This document shows, one piece after another, positions 54,531 through 63,611 of a stretch of DNA of 64,000 bases. The stretch is taken from positions 175,348 to 239,347 of the forward strand of contig NZ_JACHXZ010000004.1 of NCBI RefSeq assembly GCF_014192475.1. Direction: 5' to 3'. The first letter of the stretch is position 1. Each line of letters starts with the position of its first letter. Both the position numbers and the translations under genes were made by a program. The DNA is from Simiduia aestuariiviva. GTDB taxonomy: Bacteria > Pseudomonadota > Gammaproteobacteria > Pseudomonadales > Cellvibrionaceae. Under the pieces are notes generated by a model. That model saw only the letters and a list, made by a program, of their open reading frames with translations. It had not been told where the DNA came from and ran no database searches.

Positions 54531-55955
54531 ATGCGTAAGACCAAAATCATCTGCACTATCGGGCCCGCCACCGACAGCTATCCGATGCTGGAAAAACTGG
54601 CGCACGCGGGCATGAATGTGGTGCGGCTGAACATGTCCCATGGCGACCACGCCAGCCATACCAAAGTGATCAAAGCGGTACAGCGCTTGAATCGCCAGTT
54701 GACACATCCAGTTGCCATTTTACTTGACACCCAAGGGCCAGAGATTCGCACCGGCGAGCGCGACAATGATTTAAATCTGCAGACCGGCGACGTCATTTCC
54801 GTGGTAGCGCGCGGCACCCAGGACGTGGAAGAACATTCGTTAATGGTCAACTACGCCGACCTCATCGACGACATGGACGTGGGCGACCGGCTAACCGTGG
54901 ACAATGGGCTAATCAACCTGGAGATTCTGGAAAAGCACGAACGCGTCATGCGCTGTAAAGTCATCGACGGAGGCGTGCTTAAAAGCAAGCGCCACGTAAA
55001 TCTCCCCGGCATTCGCGTCAACCTGCCCGCCATCACCGAAAAAGACCGGCAGGATATTTTGTTCGGCCTCGAGATGGACGTGGACTACATAGCCCTGTCC
55101 TTCGTACGCGAGGCCAGTGATATAGCCCAACTCAAAGAGTTACTGGGCGAAAAAGCCGATAAAATTAAAGTTATCGCGAAAATTGAAAACCAAGAGGGCG
55201 TGGAAAATATTGACGCCATCATCGACGCAGCAGATGGCATTATGGTCGCACGCGGTGATCTAGGTTGCGAAGTTGATTTTTGGGAGCTTCCCAACATTCA
55301 ACGGCGCATTGTGCGCGCCTGCGCACAACAAGGTAAGCGCGTTATCGTGGCCACCCATCTACTCGAAAGCATGATTGACAACCCCATGCCAACGCGGGCC
55401 GAAGTGACCGATGTCGCCAACGCAGTGTACGAAGAAGCCGATGCAATTATGTTGTCGGGCGAAACAACGGTGGGCAAATATCCCGTTAAGTGCGTGGAGG
55501 CAATGAACAACATCGCCCTCACTATCGAGAAGCACCGCGGCCTAAACTTTACCGCCGATTTAGAAACCCGCGATCACAAACAAAATTTGGCTGCCAGTGC
55601 CGTACACCTTGCCGAGTCGCTTAAAGCAGCAGCCATCGTGGTCATTACCCGTCGCGGGCGCATGGCAAACTATGTAACCAATTGCCATCCACAGCATTCG
55701 CCAATTCACGCCTTTACCAACGACGGTCGCACGCGCCGCCAAATGGCCCTCAACCGGAATGTCTTTGCGCACAAACTATTATTTAGTAAAGATCCGGAAA
55801 AAACCCTGTGTAAAGCCTTCCAACAGCTCATCGACGCCGGCATGAACAGCGCTGACCAGGTGGTGGTGATATCCGACACGCTAGGCCACTATGATGCAGA
55901 CGCAGGCCAAGGCATTGAAGCGATTCAAGTACGCACCTTGGGTAAAGCCCTGTAA
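54531..55955 (+). CDS. pyk: Pyruvate kinase
   Basis: A 474-residue glycolytic enzyme that makes ATP and pyruvate from phosphoenolpyruvate. TKIICTIGPATDSY at the N-terminus, RLNMSHG, IAKIENQEGVENID (with the conserved lysine and glutamate for metal binding), MVARGDLGCE and the C-terminal allosteric domain are present. The length is closer to PykA (type II, AMP-activated) than to PykF. GGAG precedes the ATG. A GST-like gene follows 18 bp downstream. Confidence 0.97.
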   Translation: MRKTKIICTIGPATDSYPMLEKLAHAGMNVVRLNMSHGDHASHTKVIKAVQRLNRQLTHPVAILLDTQGPEIRTGERDNDLNLQTGDVISVVARGTQDVEEHSLMVNYADLIDDMDVGDRLTVDNGLINLEILEKHERVMRCKVIDGGVLKSKRHVNLPGIRVNLPAITEKDRQDILFGLEMDVDYIALSFVREASDIAQLKELLGEKADKIKVIAKIENQEGVENIDAIIDAADGIMVARGDLGCEVDFWELPNIQRRIVRACAQQGKRVIVATHLLESMIDNPMPTRAEVTDVANAVYEEADAIMLSGETTVGKYPVKCVEAMNNIALTIEKHRGLNFTADLETRDHKQNLAASAVHLAESLKAAAIVVITRRGRMANYVTNCHPQHSPIHAFTNDGRTRRQMALNRNVFAHKLLFSKDPEKTLCKAFQQLIDAGMNSADQVVVISDTLGHYDADAGQGIEAIQVRTLGKAL

Positions 55956-55973
55956 TTTTCAGAGGAGAATGTT

Positions 55974-56546
55974 ATGAAGCTCTACGGTTCGAATACCTCA
56001 CCCTATGTGCGCCGACTGCGCGTATGGCTAGCCGATAAGCCCTACGAATATATCAACATGGACATATTCGGGGCCGAAGGCCGCAAGCTGCTAAAGTCAA
56101 AAAACCCCACCTTGAAAATTCCTATGCTGGAAGATGGCAGCAGAGTGATTTTTGATTCAAGCATCATCTATCGCTATCTCTCGGAAAAATTTAAAACGCC
56201 AGCACTGAACTGGGATCAAGAAAACCAATTAACCTTAATCAATGCGGCGAGCGACTCACTGATACAGCTGCTGTTGTGCGAACGTTCTAATTTAGACACC
56301 CACAGCGACGTCATGTTTTTCAAGTTGCAGCGCGAGCGTTTAGCCGAGTTGTTTAGCGAACTGGACAAACAAGTGAATGCAGAAAAATTCAACCAGTGGC
56401 ACTACCCTACCATAAGTCTGTATTGCTTAATCGACTGGGTGAAGTTTCGCGCGCTGCACGAACTGGACAGCTTCGGCGGGCTTACTGCTTTTCACCAACA
56501 ACACCAGCAAAGCTCATTCATAGCTGAAACAGATCCGCGCCATTAA
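55974..56546 (+). CDS. Glutathione S-transferase-like protein
   Basis: A 190-residue protein with a thioredoxin-like GST N-terminal domain (MKLYGSNTSPYVRRLRVWL; cis-proline in LKIPMLEDG; glutathione-binding DSSIIYRYL) and a short helical C-terminal domain. It resembles the YibF-type group. AGGAGA precedes the ATG. It follows pyk in the same direction and converges with the SnoaL-like gene, only 5 bp away. The substrate is unknown. Confidence 0.88.
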   Translation: MKLYGSNTSPYVRRLRVWLADKPYEYINMDIFGAEGRKLLKSKNPTLKIPMLEDGSRVIFDSSIIYRYLSEKFKTPALNWDQENQLTLINAASDSLIQLLLCERSNLDTHSDVMFFKLQRERLAELFSELDKQVNAEKFNQWHYPTISLYCLIDWVKFRALHELDSFGGLTAFHQQHQQSSFIAETDPRH

Positions 56547-56551
56547 GCCTG

Positions 56552-57013
56552 TTAGAACATGGTGTTATCGTTGGCTGATTGTGCAGGCACGGCCTGCACA
56601 ACATCCCAATGCTCAACTATTTTGTGATCGGCAACGCGAAAAATATCCACCACTGCTCCGCCTTGGGGACCCGGCCATCCGTAATAGTTTACATGCAGCA
56701 CTACGAGGTCACCTTCAGCGATTGCTCGGACAATTTTGCCAACCGCCTTATCAGGCTTGGGCAGTGCTTTAATTAGCGCCTTCAGGGCAGCCTTACCATC
56801 GGGCAAATTGGGGTTGTGTTGGATGTAGGTATCGCCAATAAATTGATCTATCGCATCGGCATTGCGCTCAAACAAAACCTGTTGATAGAAATCAACCACC
56901 AGCGCTTTATTTGCCAAGGCGGCATCAAGACTGGCTGGCTTCGAATTCGCTATCGCACCTGCACTCGAAAAAGCGAACAATGCCAAACAGCCCAAAAATA
57001 GAAATACCCGCAT
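56552..57013 (-). CDS. Secreted SnoaL-like (NTF2-fold) protein
   Basis: A 153-residue protein with a signal peptide ending near AIA/NS. The mature part is an NTF2-like cone of the SnoaL polyketide-cyclase-like kind: NADAIDQFIGDTYIQHNP and the C-terminal VVDIFRVADHKIVEHWDVVQ are its signature. Members often have no known substrate. AGGAG lies seven bases before the ATG at 57013. The frame also has a GTG six codons earlier. Confidence 0.88.
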   Translation of the reverse strand: MRVFLFLGCLALFAFSSAGAIANSKPASLDAALANKALVVDFYQQVLFERNADAIDQFIGDTYIQHNPNLPDGKAALKALIKALPKPDKAVGKIVRAIAEGDLVVLHVNYYGWPGPQGGAVVDIFRVADHKIVEHWDVVQAVPAQSANDNTMF

Positions 57014-57146
57014 CGACCTGCTCCTACTCACACCACATTAAGTCCTGCGGAGCCTAGCGAATACGCTAACAAATTATAGGAAATATTCGTTGAAATGCAG
57101 GTTGTGTGCGGCAAGCAGCCTTTGCCGCACAAGCAGGGCGTTGGCG

Positions 57147-58211
57147 CTAGATGGTTTTAGGCATGTAGACGTATGAGAGGACCGGCACTTCCATTTTCGC
57201 CACTAATTTTATTCTATTTGCTGCTTTCAATTGTGTCAGCCGAGTGGAAAAAAGGGTAACCGGGCACGCAATATGTTCCAATTCTGCAATAGCATCAATG
57301 CGCTCTTCATCCTTTTCACACACTTCGCCCAGCAATTCATAAAAGCTATTTATAATTTCATCAGCCGTCATTTTCTGATGAACCACGACCATTCGCTCGC
57401 GTATTTGCTCCCAATTCGCTGCCGTCATATTAGCCCGCTCTGAAAGCCGCCGTAATATTTTTCGAGACAGCCACTCTGACTTTTCGCAACGCGCCTCCTC
57501 CAAAAGCCGCTGCAACAGATCCTCACTCAACTCAACACCTACCTTTTCAAGCAATGCGGCAACCGTGGGATCTCTTAACTGCGCCTCCTCCCACAACCAA
57601 GCGTTGTATTCCTCTACGAAATTCTGAAAGGCATTGACGACATTACCCAGCGCTTTAACGGGCACACCATTGGGCGCTTGCTGAACCAACACTTGGTGCA
57701 GCGCGCCCAAGGATTCAGATTCTTCAATCACCAAACGGTCTTTTTGCGGCCTAGGTAAGGTGCCCGCATCGGCACTATTGGAAACCGCTAAGCTGCTACC
57801 GTCTGCGTAGGTTTGAAAAAGCTCAGATGCATAAACGGTATGAAAATCATCTTGATCTTCCAAATACACTCGACACTCGTAAATGGCACAACAAATGGCC
57901 AAATCGGCGTGTCCCCATAAGGAAATCAGCGCCTCAGCCTGCCCCATAATGGTGTCGAAATCGCCTTCGTGGGTAAATCCCGAATCCCGCAACCACTGCT
58001 GATCGCGTAGCAGCCGCGCCTGCTGAGTCCAATTGGCCTCGGGTGCTGAATGAATCTCAAAATTTATTGGCGGCAATACCATCTGCACGATGGCCATTTC
58101 ATTGAATTGATCCGCCGAACGCTTTATCCAGCGATAGAACTTGAAACCGAAGTAGGCGGCAATTAATAGCACACCCAAAAAGATCAAGCCCAAAATCTCC
58201 AACCAGCCCAT
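57147..58211 (-). CDS. Membrane-anchored protein of unknown function
   Basis: A 354-residue protein not recognised. An N-terminal helix (about 4-24, LEILGLIFLGVLLIAAYFGF) with following basic residues predicts a single anchor with the remainder in the cytoplasm. The rest is acidic and helical, with repeated EEARCEKSEWLSRKIL-type helices between 225 and 330, and cysteines at several positions with no obvious metal motif. TAGGAGC precedes the ATG. It is divergent from gspA, with 172 bp between starts; no operator is evident there. Confidence 0.7.
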   Translation of the reverse strand: MGWLEILGLIFLGVLLIAAYFGFKFYRWIKRSADQFNEMAIVQMVLPPINFEIHSAPEANWTQQARLLRDQQWLRDSGFTHEGDFDTIMGQAEALISLWGHADLAICCAIYECRVYLEDQDDFHTVYASELFQTYADGSSLAVSNSADAGTLPRPQKDRLVIEESESLGALHQVLVQQAPNGVPVKALGNVVNAFQNFVEEYNAWLWEEAQLRDPTVAALLEKVGVELSEDLLQRLLEEARCEKSEWLSRKILRRLSERANMTAANWEQIRERMVVVHQKMTADEIINSFYELLGEVCEKDEERIDAIAELEHIACPVTLFSTRLTQLKAANRIKLVAKMEVPVLSYVYMPKTI

Positions 58212-58383
58212 ATCAGCTCCTAATTATTATTGACACACCCCTGTGGCCGAGCCCTACGATACCAGAAGTTAATCGCTTGCCAAGCGCCTAGGCACGGTGG
58301 CGACAAACGCCAGTAAATCAAAGAGTTGATCCAGTGAGTGCAAAGGTCTATCGTCTGCCATTCAGCCCTCAAGACCCTGCGCC

Positions 58384-60015
58384 ATGTACACCAATTATTT
58401 TGGACTAAGGGACACACCTTTTTCCATATCCCCCAATCCACACTATTTGTTTATGAGCGACAAGCATCGCGAGGCACTGGGGCACCTGCTTTATGGCGTA
58501 GGCGTGGGTGGCGGCTTTGTACTGCTGACCGGTGAAGTGGGCACGGGCAAAACCACGATTTGTCGGTGCCTGTTGGAGCAGCTACCCGACCACACAGACG
58601 TTGCCTTTATACTCAACCCACTGCAAAACGCCCGCGAATTGCTCGAGAGTGTCAGCGAAGAATTGGGCGTCGACATCACGGCTGACCAGCGCAACCTGCG
58701 CGGGCTATCCAACACCCTGTACAAGTTCCTACTCGACAACCACGCTCGCGGGCGCAATACCGTCTTGATTATTGACGAGGCACAGAACCTTGACACCAAA
58801 GTACTCGAAATTATTCGACTGCTAACCAATTTGGAAACGAACACTAAAAAGCTGCTGCAAATTATTTTTATCGGCCAGCCAGAACTACAAGACCTACTCG
58901 AAAAGCCCGAACTGCGCCAGCTGGCACAACGCATTACCGCGCGCTTTCACATTGACCCGCTCAACGAAGAAGAAACACAAGCTTATATTCGGCACCGACT
59001 GCAGGTGGCGGGGCTACCCGCTAGCCAGCCATTATTTTCCACTGCCATCATGCGCCGGATTCATCGGCACTGTGGCGGCATCCCACGCTTGATTAATGTC
59101 TTTTGTGATCGAGTATTGCTGGGCACCTATGCCGAAAACAAAACGCAAGTGGACCGACGCACCCTCGCACGCGCTGCAGAAGAAGTGCTGGGCAAACCAA
59201 AGCGCGGTCAGCGGGTCTATTGGGTAGCCGCAAGCCTTTTGGGCGCAATACTGTTGAGTGGAGTTGGCTGGCAACTGGCGCCCGCACTGACCACCGCTGA
59301 CACGCCAAAGGCCGCACCCACGCAGGACAAAACCACGCAGGGGATAACAGAGGCACCTCCATCGCCCCTAGACCGACTGCTGAAGTCCACCTTTCGCACC
59401 GAAGCACAGGCCCTAAGCGCGCTGTTTAACCACCTGCAACTGCCGCAGCTGAGCGGACCAGCACCGTGCAAGGACACCGCGGGCACAGGCATGAATTGTT
59501 CACGAGTCAACGTCGATAACTGGAACGGCTTGTTGCGCTACAATCGGCCCGCGGTTCTCCCACTGCAAAACGATAACGGCGAAACGGGCTACGTTGCCGT
59601 GCTTGGCTTAGGGGGCGGTTCGGCGCTGTTGCTGCACCGATCGGGCACCCAACAGCTACCCCTTATCGCCCTGAGCCCGCTCTGGAATGGCGCCCTGACG
59701 TTTGCCTGGTCTGGACCGGAAAGCTACGAAAAACCCCTGGCACAGGGTGATACCAACCCCGCTGTCAGCTGGGTTGCCAAGCGTTTCGCGGAGCTGGACG
59801 GCCAAGCGTCCCCGCTAACCAACGAGTTTTTTAACAGTGCATTGACGCGGCGCGTCAAACTCTTTCAAAACGATCAAGGGCTCGAAAGTGACGGCATTGT
59901 CGGATTGCAAACCTTGCTAAAGCTGAATGAGGCACTGGGCCTGGACAACACGCTGAGCCAACAAGTCTCACAACTGATGGGGCCACCCAACGCACAGCTG
60001 GTGGATGAAACCTGA
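58384..60015 (+). CDS. gspA: ExeA/GspA-type secretion ATPase
   Basis: A 543-residue inner-membrane AAA ATPase like ExeA of Aeromonas, which with ExeB helps place the type II secretin in the outer membrane. Walker A is GEVGTGKTT at about residue 55, Walker B is VLIIDEAQNL, and a sensor-type GGIPRLINVFCDRVL follows. One membrane helix lies at about 280-300 (VAASLLGAILLSGVGW). The periplasmic part ends in a peptidoglycan-binding repeat (VKLFQNDQGLESDGIVGLQTLLKL). The ribosome binding site is weak. The stop overlaps the gspB start (TGATG), so the two are coupled. The other gsp genes are not in the window. Confidence 0.9.
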   Translation: MYTNYFGLRDTPFSISPNPHYLFMSDKHREALGHLLYGVGVGGGFVLLTGEVGTGKTTICRCLLEQLPDHTDVAFILNPLQNARELLESVSEELGVDITADQRNLRGLSNTLYKFLLDNHARGRNTVLIIDEAQNLDTKVLEIIRLLTNLETNTKKLLQIIFIGQPELQDLLEKPELRQLAQRITARFHIDPLNEEETQAYIRHRLQVAGLPASQPLFSTAIMRRIHRHCGGIPRLINVFCDRVLLGTYAENKTQVDRRTLARAAEEVLGKPKRGQRVYWVAASLLGAILLSGVGWQLAPALTTADTPKAAPTQDKTTQGITEAPPSPLDRLLKSTFRTEAQALSALFNHLQLPQLSGPAPCKDTAGTGMNCSRVNVDNWNGLLRYNRPAVLPLQNDNGETGYVAVLGLGGGSALLLHRSGTQQLPLIALSPLWNGALTFAWSGPESYEKPLAQGDTNPAVSWVAKRFAELDGQASPLTNEFFNSALTRRVKLFQNDQGLESDGIVGLQTLLKLNEALGLDNTLSQQVSQLMGPPNAQLVDET

Positions 60016-60800
60016 TGTCATATATTCTCGACGCACTTAACAAGTCAGAACAAGAACGGCGGGAACAACAGCACCCGCCCAATTTAAATGCCATTCACCA
60101 GCCTCAGGCCACGGCATCGACACAGAAGTTGTGGTGGCTGGGTGCCGTCATCGCGCTGGCGATCGCCGTCGCCAGCGGCGCCTACATGTGGCTGACAGTG
60201 AGCGCTGCAAACTCGCCAAACCGCCTGTCGAATTTTGAGGAAGCGATCTCGGCGCCCCAAAATAGCCCATCAGCGGTATCTACGATCGAGCCACGCACGC
60301 AGGCGCCTGCTGCCACACCGCTTAAACAGGTCCCTGCAGCCTCGCCGCTCAAACAAGTGCCCACAGCGACATCTGCCCCCGTCGACGCGCGACGCAAAGC
60401 CACTGCAGCAACCGGCTCCTCATCGCCAAACCGCACCGAAGTAGAATCGCTATATACCGAACCCAAGCGCGATACAGTTTCGCGCTCAGCCTCGCCCGCC
60501 CTGCCCCCTGACATCACCCAGCATGTAAGGGCAGCACTGCAAAGACAATCCGAGACACTGTCCATCGACGCGCTACCGTTTGAGACGCAAGCAAAGTTAC
60601 CCACCATGTACTATTCGGCCCATATTTTTTCCAACGAAGAGGGCAAAGGGTTCGCAATCATCAATGATCGCGCACGCTATAAGGGAGACGTGCTAGGGCC
60701 GGGACTGTTTGTGCAGGAAGTGCGCGAAGGGGGAGTAATTCTCAACCTCGATGGTCAATCATTTTTGCTAGACGCATTGACCGATTGGCCTCCCGAGTAA
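60015..60800 (+). CDS. gspB: GspB-type secretion protein
   Basis: A 261-residue partner of GspA, like ExeB/PulB. It begins with the conserved MSYILDALNKSEQERR, has one membrane helix (about 43-63), a long Pro/Ala/Thr-rich linker with a partly repeated PLKQVPAASPLKQVP, and a C-terminal periplasmic domain (about 195-258, YSAHIFSNEEGKGFAIINDR) that binds the secretin region. It begins on the stop codon of gspA. Confidence 0.9.
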   Translation: MSYILDALNKSEQERREQQHPPNLNAIHQPQATASTQKLWWLGAVIALAIAVASGAYMWLTVSAANSPNRLSNFEEAISAPQNSPSAVSTIEPRTQAPAATPLKQVPAASPLKQVPTATSAPVDARRKATAATGSSSPNRTEVESLYTEPKRDTVSRSASPALPPDITQHVRAALQRQSETLSIDALPFETQAKLPTMYYSAHIFSNEEGKGFAIINDRARYKGDVLGPGLFVQEVREGGVILNLDGQSFLLDALTDWPPE

Positions 60801-60850
60801 GCTCATGCGTGAGCCAAATCGATAGCGTATTTTTAGATAACATAACCAAG

Positions 60851-62704
60851 TTAATTGGCGGATGGTTGACTTAACTCATCAATAACACAGCAATTCCTAC
60901 CCTGATCCTTTGCCTTGTAAAGGGCCTGATCGGCGCGCGCAAACAACTGACTGCCAGTTTCACCTGCGCAAACTTGCGCCAGGCCTGCGGAAAAGGTAAT
61001 CGACAACTGCTGATCCTTAAATTTAAATTTTGTGGCGGCCACGGCCTGTCGAATTTTATCCATTTTAGTAAGCCCGCCCGACACCTCAGTCTCCGGAAAT
61101 AAAACGACAAATTCTTCGCCGCCGTAGCGCGCCATAAAGTCTACGTCGCGCAGCTGTTTTTGAATGGCATTACTCACCACCTTTAACACGCGATCTCCCA
61201 CCTGATGACTGTAATCGTCGTTAAATTTTTTGAAATGATCGATATCGCAAACCACCAACGTGAGGTGTCGGCCGTAGCGTCGAAAGCGCTCTATTTCATG
61301 GTGGAGTCGCTCGTTATAGGCCTCGCGATTTGGCAGCCCCGTAAGATTATCAGTACAGGCTTTCTTCCGCTGCGCCTCCAACTCCGCTTGACGTTGATTT
61401 GCATCAGCCTGTAGTTGAGCGATAGTCAACTCGAGGGCTTTAATTTTTTGTAGCGGACCATCGTCGGCAGCGCGGGCTTGGCGATGGCGACTTAAAACGC
61501 CGGCCAAGGTGTGCACCCGGGCTTCTATAGTGTTTTTTAGCTCCGCCAAATCCGACATTGATTGCAGCGCCTGATCAAAAGCGCCGACCTCTTCGTCTAA
61601 GTCCACCAGTAATTGTTCTTCGCTCGCGGCCACAGCGTTGGCGGCATCCACTGCGGTTCCGGCCATAGTGATCATTTGATTAATTTGTTCGAGCAGGTGC
61701 AACAAGTACTGTTGATAGTCTTGTTTCGCGTTGACGATAAGCGCCATCACTAAGTCGCGAATGTCTTCGAGAGTGGGTACCAATTCGTACCAATTTAGGC
61801 CCTTGTCAATGCGGCTTTTAGCCGCCTCGGCCTTATCCGCCACATTGGGTTCCGGTTCTATTTGCGCGAGCAAATCACCTAAGACGCGCGAAATGCGGTC
61901 GCTTATTTTTCCAAAGGGTGGCTCGTGAAGAGGCGCGCCCGAGGGATGCTCGATCAACTCCCCACTAATCCCCATCGGTGTCGGATCACTGTGCGTGGAT
62001 TCACTGGTGCCGGCATTCGGAGTTGCTGGCGACGTAGCTTCCGCCAGTGGCATGGCCCCATCGCCGCCTTCAGAATCTATATTGGGATCTGGCTGTGGCG
62101 CTTGTCGCTCGCCAGCAGCATGGGTTAAGGGCACCTCTTCCGTGGAGCTATCGGCCTCCTGCTGCGCCTCGTTGAGCGTTTCGCGGCTCGGTGCGGGGGG
62201 ATTCGCTTTTGCGCCAAACAGCTTATTCAAAAGACCCGGTTGCTCGCGCTCCGCCAAGTTCGGCTCGGGCTTTAGATTGCTGAGCGCCTCGAGCACGGGG
62301 GCCCACTCATTTGCGAACGACTGCTGTTTAAATAATTTGGTGGCGAGTTTCAGGTTTTTTTTACTGGCACCATCGAGGGGGAAAGCCGCCAGCGCTTTTT
62401 GCAGCTCGGAAACCGCCGTGCGCTCGCGCTCACGGGTAACACTCAACTGGCGCTGGAAGTCCTCCAGCGTTTGCTCCAGCAGGGCTAACTGGCCAGGCTT
62501 GCCCCAGCTTTGACGCTTGGCCTGCTGAAACACGGGATTGAGGCCCTGCGAGAGCCGCTGATCTAAAAGCGCGGCGGTGCGCGCCAGCTTCTCAATAGCG
62601 CGCTGAAGGTCCGGCGCACCTTGACCGCTATTGGGGCTTCGCTCCTGCAGCAATTCGCGGTATTTTTCGCGCCAGTAGGCCGCATCTTTTACAGGGGTCG
62701 TCAC
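60851..62704 (-). CDS. Diguanylate cyclase with coiled-coil N-terminus
   Basis: A 617-residue cytoplasmic protein. Residues 1-140 are mostly helical, 155-260 are an acidic Pro/Ser-rich disordered stretch, and 265-435 are helical with coiled coils. The GGDEF domain (about 450-612) has RYGGEEFVVLF with an RDVD inhibitory site five residues upstream and CDIDHFKKFNDDYSHQVGD, so it is probably an active, product-inhibited cyclase. This layout resembles the DgcP-type polar diguanylate cyclases of Pseudomonas, by memory. AAGGAC precedes the GTG start. No EAL domain. Confidence 0.9.
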   Translation of the reverse strand: MTTPVKDAAYWREKYRELLQERSPNSGQGAPDLQRAIEKLARTAALLDQRLSQGLNPVFQQAKRQSWGKPGQLALLEQTLEDFQRQLSVTRERERTAVSELQKALAAFPLDGASKKNLKLATKLFKQQSFANEWAPVLEALSNLKPEPNLAEREQPGLLNKLFGAKANPPAPSRETLNEAQQEADSSTEEVPLTHAAGERQAPQPDPNIDSEGGDGAMPLAEATSPATPNAGTSESTHSDPTPMGISGELIEHPSGAPLHEPPFGKISDRISRVLGDLLAQIEPEPNVADKAEAAKSRIDKGLNWYELVPTLEDIRDLVMALIVNAKQDYQQYLLHLLEQINQMITMAGTAVDAANAVAASEEQLLVDLDEEVGAFDQALQSMSDLAELKNTIEARVHTLAGVLSRHRQARAADDGPLQKIKALELTIAQLQADANQRQAELEAQRKKACTDNLTGLPNREAYNERLHHEIERFRRYGRHLTLVVCDIDHFKKFNDDYSHQVGDRVLKVVSNAIQKQLRDVDFMARYGGEEFVVLFPETEVSGGLTKMDKIRQAVAATKFKFKDQQLSITFSAGLAQVCAGETGSQLFARADQALYKAKDQGRNCCVIDELSQPSAN

Positions 62705-62756
62705 GGGCTGTCCTTGATTACGCTAGCGTGTATAGCAGTGTAGACAGCGCCCACAA

Positions 62757-62781
62757 AAAAGGGCCCGCAATGGGCCCTTTT
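62757..62781 (-). terminator. Rho-independent terminator after the DsbA-type gene
   Basis: On the minus strand AAAAGGGCCC pairs with GGGCCCTTTT over ATTGC and runs into TTTTTT. It lies 25 bp after the DsbA stop. Confidence 0.85.
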
Positions 62782-62805
62782 AGGATTTTCGAAGCGAGCC
62801 GTTAA

Positions 62806-63444
62806 TTATTTGGCGCGCTCAGCTCGAATTTTAGCCACTAGGAAGTCAGCTACATCCAACATTTCCTGCTGGCCACCGGCGGCCCGAGTAGAAATGCGAT
62901 ACTTGCCATCTACCACCAGCTCGGGCGTACCCGTGATGCGGTAGCTACGAGCGCGGGCATCGGCCTGGCGAACTTTGCCAGTCACGCCGAAGGAGTTGAA
63001 TACCTTGGCAAAATTTGCGGCGTCGACACCATTGGCAACGAACAGCTCCGCAATCTCATCCTCAGACGCCAAGCGCTTTTTACGCACGTTCATGGCATCG
63101 AACAGTGGGTCATGCATGGTGTCTAGAACATTTAAGGCGGCGGCGGTGTAGAAAGCGCGAGCGTGCAACTCCATGGCTTTATTCCACATGGCGGGCGAGC
63201 GCACGAAGGCTACGTCATCAGCCTGCTTTTCCTTCCACGCTTTTACCAGCGGCTCAAAGTGAAAACAGTGGCCACAGCCATACCAAAACACTTCGGTCAC
63301 TTCGATTTTGTCGGCACTGCTGGTGCGCACGGGGTTGTCGAGCACCACATAGTGTTTGCCCTCTTCATATTTTGCCGGTGTTTGCGCGTCGGCACAGGCT
63401 ACCAGAGACACCATTAGGCCCACCAAGGCCACAAGAATTCGCAT
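62806..63444 (-). CDS. dsbA: DsbA-type thiol:disulfide oxidoreductase
   Basis: A 212-residue periplasmic thioredoxin-fold protein that introduces disulfides into exported proteins. The active site is CGHC (C57-C60) in FWYGCGHCFHFEP, and the cis-proline loop is GTPELVV. The N-terminal signal could be a type I peptide cut near ADA/Q, or, because it contains LVAC, a lipoprotein signal with Cys17; both are compatible. GGGAGAAATG precedes the ATG. It lies downstream of the cytochrome c4-like gene on the same strand, an arrangement common in gammaproteobacteria. Confidence 0.95.
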   Translation of the reverse strand: MRILVALVGLMVSLVACADAQTPAKYEEGKHYVVLDNPVRTSSADKIEVTEVFWYGCGHCFHFEPLVKAWKEKQADDVAFVRSPAMWNKAMELHARAFYTAAALNVLDTMHDPLFDAMNVRKKRLASEDEIAELFVANGVDAANFAKVFNSFGVTGKVRQADARARSYRITGTPELVVDGKYRISTRAAGGQQEMLDVADFLVAKIRAERAK

Positions 63445-63571
63445 AACATTTCTCCCGCGATTAAAAAGATTTGGCTGAATTATTGGGGTTTACAGGCCTG
63501 CGTGCAAGACCGCAACCGTTAAAGTGAAGTCAGCATAGGGCCAGTCAGATTAACCCCAACTGAACACCAAT

Positions 63572-63597
63572 AAAAAAGGCGACCGAGGTCGCCTTTT
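63572..63597 (-). terminator. Rho-independent terminator after the cytochrome gene
   Basis: AAAAGGCGACC pairs with GGTCGCCTTTT around a GA centre, with a T run on the minus strand. It begins 15 bp after the cytochrome stop. Confidence 0.8.
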
Positions 63598-63611
63598 GCG
63601 CTGTTGATTGC

